This document shows positions 59,359-64,000 of a DNA stretch of 64,000 nt, in pieces. Position 1 is the first letter of the stretch. Each line of letters starts with the position of its first letter. The notes under the pieces were generated by a model. That model was not told where the DNA came from and did not search any database. It worked only from the letters and a program-made list of their open reading frames with translations. This DNA is from Aquitalea aquatica (GTDB lineage: Bacteria; Pseudomonadota; Gammaproteobacteria; Burkholderiales; Chromobacteriaceae). Where the stretch lies: positions 1-64,000 of the forward strand of contig NZ_JACERN010000046.1 in the NCBI RefSeq assembly GCF_013911085.1, read 5' to 3'. The translations under genes and the position numbers were made by a program.

Positions 59359-60096
59359 TCAACCCCTGTTGTGTGCGGGCCACTGTTGCAAAAAGTCCTG
59401 CCAATGTCCGCCGGTCTGGCTCAGCAGTTGTGCCAGTTTTTGTTCGTGCTGGCTGCGGGTGAGGGCGGAAATCTGCCCTTGCAGCGCGGCCAGGCGCAGC
59501 CACATCAGATAATGGCAGGCAGCACGCTGCGCGCTGTGCTCAAGAAGGCTTGGCAGCTGTCCTGCGGCCGCCGCTGCCCAGGATTGCGGTGCATCGTAAT
59601 CGGCAATGCGCGGCAGGCCGCACAGGCCGGCCATTTCCTGCTGCGGCACACAGCCGGGCTGTGCGCCCTGGCATAGCAGGCGGCTCAGCTCCAGAGTCTG
59701 GCCGAACAGGCCGTTGGGGCCGCCCGGAAACGCCACATTGTGCAACATGGCCCGGTGGCGCAATACCGGCAACAGCAACTGGGAACCCTGCCAGCTGACA
59801 ATTTGCGGCATGTGTTCGTTCAGCAGTGCCGCCAGCGCTTGCAGCATGGCGGCTTCGTCCTGTCCGGCGACCGACTGGTGCAGCGCTACTTCCTGCCGGC
59901 TGTGCAGCACGGCATTGATCGCAACCACACGATGCAGGTGGTAGGGCATGAACTCATCGGCCCGGCTGGCCCGGCTGCGCTGCAGGGCAAAGTAGACGAC
60001 ATCAGCGTCGCTGATTTGGGCATCCAGCTGATACAGGGTACGGATGCCGGCGACATCGGGCAGGGTCTGGATATCCAGGGCGAGTAAGGGAATCAC
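59359..60096 (-). CDS. PolB-like 3'-5' exonuclease-fold protein with altered motif I
   Basis: Protein of 245 residues resembling the predicted PolB-like 3'-5' exonucleases (DnaQ/RNase H fold). Motif I is LALDIQTLPDV, where family members have DIET; the second carboxylate is Gln here. Later blocks are FMPYHLHRVVAINAVL, MPQIVSWQGSQLLLPVLRHRAM (motif II-like, where the usual N-G-x-x-F-D is replaced by WQGSQLLLP) and RAACHYLMWLRLAALQGQ. The metal-binding Asp of motif II also seems absent. It may be a catalytically weak or inactive member. Monocistronic, with a terminator downstream. Confidence 0.7.
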   Translation of the reverse strand: MIPLLALDIQTLPDVAGIRTLYQLDAQISDADVVYFALQRSRASRADEFMPYHLHRVVAINAVLHSRQEVALHQSVAGQDEAAMLQALAALLNEHMPQIVSWQGSQLLLPVLRHRAMLHNVAFPGGPNGLFGQTLELSRLLCQGAQPGCVPQQEMAGLCGLPRIADYDAPQSWAAAAAGQLPSLLEHSAQRAACHYLMWLRLAALQGQISALTRSQHEQKLAQLLSQTGGHWQDFLQQWPAHNRG

Positions 60097-60240
60097 GTGG
60101 TGTCTTCACACAGAAATGGCGGCAATGGTGTGCGATTCTAGGCCGGCTGCGCACGGCGGGCAATCATGACAAAGCGGCTGCCCTATTGCCAGTCGGGATT
60201 AAATGGGTCAGAGCGGTATATCTTGTCAGAAGATTCAGGC

Positions 60241-60246
60241 TATAAT
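60241..60246 (+). promoter_or_regulatory. -10 element candidate for the pcnB operon
   Basis: A perfect TATAAT lies 58 bases before pcnB. A TTGTCA is present at 60223-60228 but only 12 bases away, too close to be its -35, so the assignment is tentative. Confidence 0.4.
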
Positions 60247-60303
60247 CTGCCGCTTGAATTCCTTTCTTGCGAATCCCTTCATTCCACGTCCTTATTCCTC
60301 TAA

Positions 60304-61668
60304 ATGATCCGCAAGCTTATCCGTAAAGTATTGGAGCTGCCGTCAGGCATGGGCAAACGCCGTAGCAAACCACGCGTGATTCCGCTGTCCCAGCATGGCG
60401 TACGCCGCGATCAGCTCAGCAATGCTGCGCTCAAGGTGACTTCCCGACTGCAGGAAGCCGGTTTCTCTGCCTTTGTGGTAGGGGGAGCCGTGCGCGACCT
60501 GTTGCTGGATGTTTCTCCCAAAGATTTTGACGTCGCCACCAATGCCACGCCGGAGCAGGTGCATCATCTGTTCCGCCGCTCGCGCATCATTGGCCGTCGC
60601 TTCCGCATCGTGCACGTGATGGTGGGGCCGGAAACCATCGAGGTCACCACCTTCCGTGGCGGTGGCATCGATGATCAGAATGAGTCGGGCCGCATCATGG
60701 CCGACAATACTTTCGGCAGCCAGGAAGAGGACGCACATCGCCGTGACTTTACCGTCAATGCCTTGTTCTTCGATCCTTCCGACGAGTCCATCATCGACTA
60801 TCACCACGGGGTCAAGGACCTGAAGGCGAAGAGGCTGGTGATGATAGGCCAGCCGGCACGCCGCTATCAGGAAGATCCGGTGCGCATGCTGCGCGCGGTA
60901 CGTCTGGCGGCCAAGCTGGGTTTCGAGATCGACGACGACACCCGCAAGCCGATTCGTGCCCATGCCCATCTGCTGCGCAAGGAGCCGCCGGCACGGCTGT
61001 TTGATGAAATGCTCAAGCTGCTGATGTCCGGCCATGCCTACGCCTGCCTGAAGAAATTGCGCGACGAAGGCTTGTCGCGTGGTGTCTTCCCGCTGCTGGA
61101 TGCCGTGATGGGCGAGGACGGTGACGACTTGTTCCTGCAATTGGGGCTGCAAAGCACCGATGCGCGCATTCGTGCCGACAAGCCGGTATCGGTGGGTTTC
61201 CTGCTGGCCACCTTGCTGTGGCAGCAGGTGAAGCAGCACTGGGAGCAGCATATCGCTGCCGGCGAGAAGCCCTTGCCGGCCTTGCAGCTGGCCATTTCCG
61301 ATGTGGAAAACGAGCAGGACAACGATTTTGCCATCCCGCGCCGTTTCAGCGTGACCATGCGTGAAATCTGGACGCTGCAAGCCCGCTTCGACAGCCGCAG
61401 TGGTGCCCGTCCTTACCGTTTCCTCGAACAGCCGCGTTTCCGTGCTGCTTTCGACTTCATGGCCTTGCGCGCCGAAGCTGGCGAGCTGCCGCTGAGCCTG
61501 GTGGAGTGGTGGGAAGCCTTCCAGCGTGGCGATCAGGCAGAACGTGAAGAACTGATTAATGACGCCAAGAACAGCGGCGAGGAAGAACCGGCGAAAAAGC
61601 GCCGTCGTCGTCGCCCATCTGGCCGTCGCCGTACCGATCAGGCCGGCGGAGGGGGAGAGGCCGCGTGA
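60304..61668 (+). CDS. pcnB: Poly(A) polymerase I
   Basis: Adds poly(A) tails that speed mRNA decay. It has 454 residues. The class II nucleotidyltransferase head shows FVVGGAVRDLLL and the catalytic pair in KDFDVATNATP, then RIVHVMVGPETIEVTTFRGGG, RRDFTVNALFFDPSD and EDPVRMLRAVRLAAKLGF. The C-terminus is basic and Arg/Lys-rich (KKRRRRRPSGRRR), which would bind RNA. It heads a pcnB-folK-deoxynucleoside kinase-panB-panC run and its stop overlaps the folK GTG start. Confidence 0.96.
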   Translation: MIRKLIRKVLELPSGMGKRRSKPRVIPLSQHGVRRDQLSNAALKVTSRLQEAGFSAFVVGGAVRDLLLDVSPKDFDVATNATPEQVHHLFRRSRIIGRRFRIVHVMVGPETIEVTTFRGGGIDDQNESGRIMADNTFGSQEEDAHRRDFTVNALFFDPSDESIIDYHHGVKDLKAKRLVMIGQPARRYQEDPVRMLRAVRLAAKLGFEIDDDTRKPIRAHAHLLRKEPPARLFDEMLKLLMSGHAYACLKKLRDEGLSRGVFPLLDAVMGEDGDDLFLQLGLQSTDARIRADKPVSVGFLLATLLWQQVKQHWEQHIAAGEKPLPALQLAISDVENEQDNDFAIPRRFSVTMREIWTLQARFDSRSGARPYRFLEQPRFRAAFDFMALRAEAGELPLSLVEWWEAFQRGDQAEREELINDAKNSGEEEPAKKRRRRRPSGRRRTDQAGGGGEAA

Positions 61669-62171
61669 GCCTAGCCTACGTCGCTCTGGGGAGTAACCTG
61701 GAGCAACCGGCTGATCAGATCAGGGCCGCGCTCGCGGCCCTTGCTGCTCTTGACGGCAGCCAGCTGCTCAGCCACTCCTCGCTCTACCTCACCACGCCGG
61801 TGGGGTATCTCGACCAGCCCGACTTCATCAACGCGGTTGCCCTGCTGGATACCACGCTTACCCCTTACCAGCTGCTGGATGCGCTGATGCAGATCGAGGC
61901 CGGTTTCGGCCGCGAACGCAGCTTCCGCAACGCACCGCGGGTGCTGGATCTGGACGTTTTGTTGTATCAGGACACCGTGTTGGACGATCCGCAGCTGCTA
62001 TTGCCGCATCCGCGCATGCACCAGCGGGCCTTTGTCATGGTACCGTTGGCGGAAATTGCCCCCGGCCAGCAGGTGGGGGAACACGGCCTGGCCGCCGATA
62101 TCGCTGCTGCACTGGATTGTGCCGGCGTGGTGCGGCTGGAGTCGTCAGCTCAGCCAAGGAGACAAGCATGA
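61665..62171 (+). CDS. folK: 2-amino-4-hydroxy-6-hydroxymethyldihydropteridine pyrophosphokinase
   Basis: HPPK of folate synthesis, 168 residues. Begins with GTG (GGAGGGGGAGAGG upstream), overlapping pcnB. It shows YVALGSNL, TTPVGYLDQPDFINAV, FGRERSFRNAPRVLDLDVLLY and LPHPRMHQRAFVMVPLAEIAP, each part of the family signature. Its stop overlaps the start of the next gene (ATGA). Confidence 0.95.
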   Translation: MSLAYVALGSNLEQPADQIRAALAALAALDGSQLLSHSSLYLTTPVGYLDQPDFINAVALLDTTLTPYQLLDALMQIEAGFGRERSFRNAPRVLDLDVLLYQDTVLDDPQLLLPHPRMHQRAFVMVPLAEIAPGQQVGEHGLAADIAAALDCAGVVRLESSAQPRRQA

Positions 62172-62809
62172 GTCAGAGTCATTTGCGCTATGTAGTGGTG
62201 GAAGGGCCGATCGGCTCCGGCAAGTCGGCGCTGGCACGCCGTCTGGCCAACTACTGGGGTGTGCAACTACTGGCGGAAGACCCGGCATCCAACCCTTTCC
62301 TGCCGCGTTTTTACCGCAATGTGGCTTCGCATGGTCTGGCCACCCAGCTGACTTTTCTCATGCAGCGTGCCGACATGGCCCGTGGCATGTTGCTGGGCGA
62401 TAGCCTGGCCAGCCCGGTGGTATCGGATTTCCTGTTTGAAAAAGACGCCCTGTTTGCCCGGGTGAATCTGGACGAGCAGGAACTGGCCCTGTATCAGCGC
62501 CTGGCGCAGCAATTGCTGCCGCAATACCCGGTGCCAGACCTGGTGATTTACCTGCAAGCCTCCGAGCAGGTCTTGCTGGATCGCAGTGCCGCCCGCGCCA
62601 GCGAGCTGGAACAGAACTTCCCGGAAGGCTATTTGAAGCGCGTGCATGCCGCTTACAGCGAGTTCTTCCATCAATACGAAGCAGCCCCCTTGCTCATCGT
62701 CAATACCGACCACCTCGAGCTGGTTGATGGTAACGAGGATTTCGAGCTATTGTTGCGCTGCATCAGCGAGATGCGCGGACAGCGCAGCTATTTCAACAAG
62801 AGCGTCTGA
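62168..62809 (+). CDS. Deoxynucleoside kinase (deoxyadenosine/deoxyguanosine kinase type)
   Basis: Salvage kinase of 213 residues with P-loop VVEGPIGSGKSALA, the ERS-like acidic region and DLVIYLQASEQVLLDR, then the lid region. It belongs to the dNK family common between folK and panB in betaproteobacteria. Start at 62168 overlaps the folK stop and has AAGGAGAC upstream; the frame 17 codons longer is unsupported. Confidence 0.9.
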   Translation: MSQSHLRYVVVEGPIGSGKSALARRLANYWGVQLLAEDPASNPFLPRFYRNVASHGLATQLTFLMQRADMARGMLLGDSLASPVVSDFLFEKDALFARVNLDEQELALYQRLAQQLLPQYPVPDLVIYLQASEQVLLDRSAARASELEQNFPEGYLKRVHAAYSEFFHQYEAAPLLIVNTDHLELVDGNEDFELLLRCISEMRGQRSYFNKSV

Positions 62810-62857
62810 ATACAAGTGACGCCTTGCATTTCCCGACCACACCGAGGAAGTACAGGT

Positions 62858-63649
62858 ATGAAAATTACCGTCAACACCCTGCAGAAGATGGCCGCCGAAG
62901 GCCAGAAGATCGTCATGCTCACCAGCTATGACGCAAGCTTTTCCACCCTCCTCGATCAGGCGGGTGTGGAGATTCTGCTGGTGGGTGATTCACTGGGCAT
63001 GGTGATCCAGAACCGCGATTCCACGCTGCCGGTCACCATGGAAGAAATGGTTTACCACACCCGCTGTGTCGCCGCCGGCGCCGGCGATGCCATGGTGCTG
63101 AGCGACCTGCCGTTCGGCAGCTATCAGGAAAGCCCGCAGCAGGCTTTCGCCAATGCCGCCCGCCTGATGCAGGCCGGTGCGCACATGGTGAAGCTGGAAG
63201 GTGGCCGTTTCATGGCGGAAACCACCCGTTTTCTGGTGGAGCGCGGCATTCCGGTCTGTTCGCACATCGGCCTCACCCCGCAGTTCGTCAACACCTTTGG
63301 CGGCTACCGGGTGCAGGGCAAGAGCGAGAGCGACGCCGAACGCCTGCTGGATGACGCCCGCCAACTGGCCGAAGCCGGTGCCAGCCTGGTGTTGATGGAA
63401 TGTGTGCCGGCCGATCTGGCCCGCCGCGTGACCGAAACGGTTGCCGTACCCACCATCGGCATTGGTGCTGGTGCCGAGGTCAGCGGCCAGGTACTGGTAT
63501 TGCACGATATCCTCGGCGTCTATCCGGGCAAGAAAGCCCGCTTCGTCAAGAATTTCATGAATGAGGCAGGCAGCATCCAGGGTGCGGTCGAAGCCTATGT
63601 CAAGGCAGTCAAGGCCGGCAGCTTCCCCGCTGCCGAGCACACCTTCTAA
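62858..63649 (+). CDS. panB: 3-methyl-2-oxobutanoate hydroxymethyltransferase
   Basis: First enzyme of pantothenate synthesis, 263 residues. It shows [31 protein letters not shown] (metal-binding Asp), [17 protein letters not shown], the block [23 protein letters not shown] and catalytic Glu in [11 protein letters not shown]. Start at 62858 with GAGGAAG upstream. It precedes panC by 17 bases. Confidence 0.97.
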   Translation: MKITVNTLQKMAAEGQKIVMLTSYDASFSTLLDQAGVEILLVGDSLGMVIQNRDSTLPVTMEEMVYHTRCVAAGAGDAMVLSDLPFGSYQESPQQAFANAARLMQAGAHMVKLEGGRFMAETTRFLVERGIPVCSHIGLTPQFVNTFGGYRVQGKSESDAERLLDDARQLAEAGASLVLMECVPADLARRVTETVAVPTIGIGAGAEVSGQVLVLHDILGVYPGKKARFVKNFMNEAGSIQGAVEAYVKAVKAGSFPAAEHTF

Positions 63650-63666
63650 GCCAAAAGGGTAAGGAA

Positions 63667-64000
63667 ATGGAAATCATCCGCAGCGTGGCAGCCATGCGTG
63701 CATGGCGTCGCCAGGCCGGCAAGCTGGCTTTTGTCCCCACCATGGGCAATCTGCACGAGGGCCATCTGGCTCTGGTCGAGGCGGCGCACCAGCACGCCGA
63801 CAAGGTGGTGGTCAGCATTTTTGTCAATCGCCTGCAATTTGGTCAGGGCGAAGATTTCGACGCGTATCCGCGTACCTTTGAATCCGACTGTGCCAAGCTT
63901 GAGGCGGCCGGGGTGGATGCGCTGTTCTTCCCCACCGAGCAGGAGCTGTATCCGCGCGTGAAGCAGGATTTCAATGTCGAGCCGCCGCATATCCAGGACG
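63667..64000 (+). CDS. panC: Pantothenate synthetase, N-terminal part (cut by window end)
   Basis: The first 111 codons of PanC, which condenses pantoate with beta-alanine. It shows [18 protein letters not shown] with the nucleotide-binding HxGH signature and [28 protein letters not shown] in separate blocks. AAGGAA precedes the ATG. The rest lies outside the window. Confidence 0.95.
   Translation, partial: MEIIRSVAAMRAWRRQAGKLAFVPTMGNLHEGHLALVEAAHQHADKVVVSIFVNRLQFGQGEDFDAYPRTFESDCAKLEAAGVDALFFPTEQELYPRVKQDFNVEPPHIQD

Noticed and set aside
1-64000. CRISPR arrays, tRNA genes, prophage or intact insertion sequences
   Set aside because: I looked for regularly spaced repeats, tRNA-like cloverleaf ends and transposase or phage frames and saw none; tRNA detection by eye can miss genes.

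Overview
The window is about 64 kb of moderately high-GC chromosome. Its gene content and order (trxA-rho, a YejABEF transporter, a complete meta-cleavage 4-hydroxyphenylacetate pathway with a two-component C1/C2 hydroxylase, and GlrK/QseG/GlrR directly after an rRNA operon) point to a betaproteobacterium of the Neisseriales, most likely a Chromobacteriaceae such as Aquitalea, Chromobacterium or Vogesella. That assignment is an inference from content, not from a search.

Layout. 1-110: 3' end of a 5S rRNA with its terminator. 0.2-4.3 kb: a GlrK/QseG/GlrR (QseE/G/F) signalling operon followed by a small exported BON-domain gene. The BON gene has a complete sigma-54 promoter: GlrR-type TGTC-N10-GACA sites, an IHF consensus and a -24/-12 element. 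4.3-13.8 kb: housekeeping and metabolic genes, namely a DsrE-like protein, PutA without a DNA-binding domain, a branched-chain amino-acid binding lipoprotein, a PPP-type phosphatase, a DUF1289-CWC fusion, a metallo-deacylase and an orphan REC-HPt protein. 13.8-28.0 kb: the hpa cluster. Two minus-strand units (C2-C1 hydroxylase; hpaG1-G2-E-D-F-MFS-SSADH-H-I-X) and the divergent AraC-type activator gene hpaA convert 4-hydroxyphenylacetate to pyruvate and succinate semialdehyde or succinate. 28.1-35.5 kb: an amine-catabolism-like module (EutR-like AraC regulator, aldehyde dehydrogenase, class III aminotransferase, LuxR regulator, APC permease, an unknown protein). 35.6-41.5 kb: an exported arylsulfatase with its own formylglycine-generating enzyme, an HpaR-type MarR repressor, two SDRs and MoaF. 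41.6-64 kb: mostly core genes, namely fabI, yejABEF, trxA, rho, a TRIC-family channel, a CoA-pyrophosphatase-type Nudix, a diguanylate cyclase, nadC, a CbiM-like membrane protein, MAPEG, HAD, murB, MATE, a PolB-like exonuclease, pcnB-folK-deoxynucleoside kinase-panB-panC (cut by the window end).

Two signals tie the 14-41 kb region together. A MarR-type operator, consensus TTAANWTGTTAA, lies in the promoters of the hydroxylase, of hpaG1 and of the distant hpaR-like gene itself, with an 11/12 match before the aldehyde dehydrogenase. A second, AraC-like motif built on GTACTTTCCAT lies upstream of both hpa units at similar distances. This supports a working model in which amines or sulfated aromatics are taken up, deaminated and oxidised or desulfated to 4-hydroxyphenylacetate and then degraded, under HpaR repression and HpaA activation.

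A dispersed intergenic repeat of about 100 bp with terminal inverted repeats occurs four times (near 1.7, 18.7, 23.7 and 39.8 kb), three times inside operons without breaking them. No CRISPR array, tRNA or intact insertion sequence was seen.
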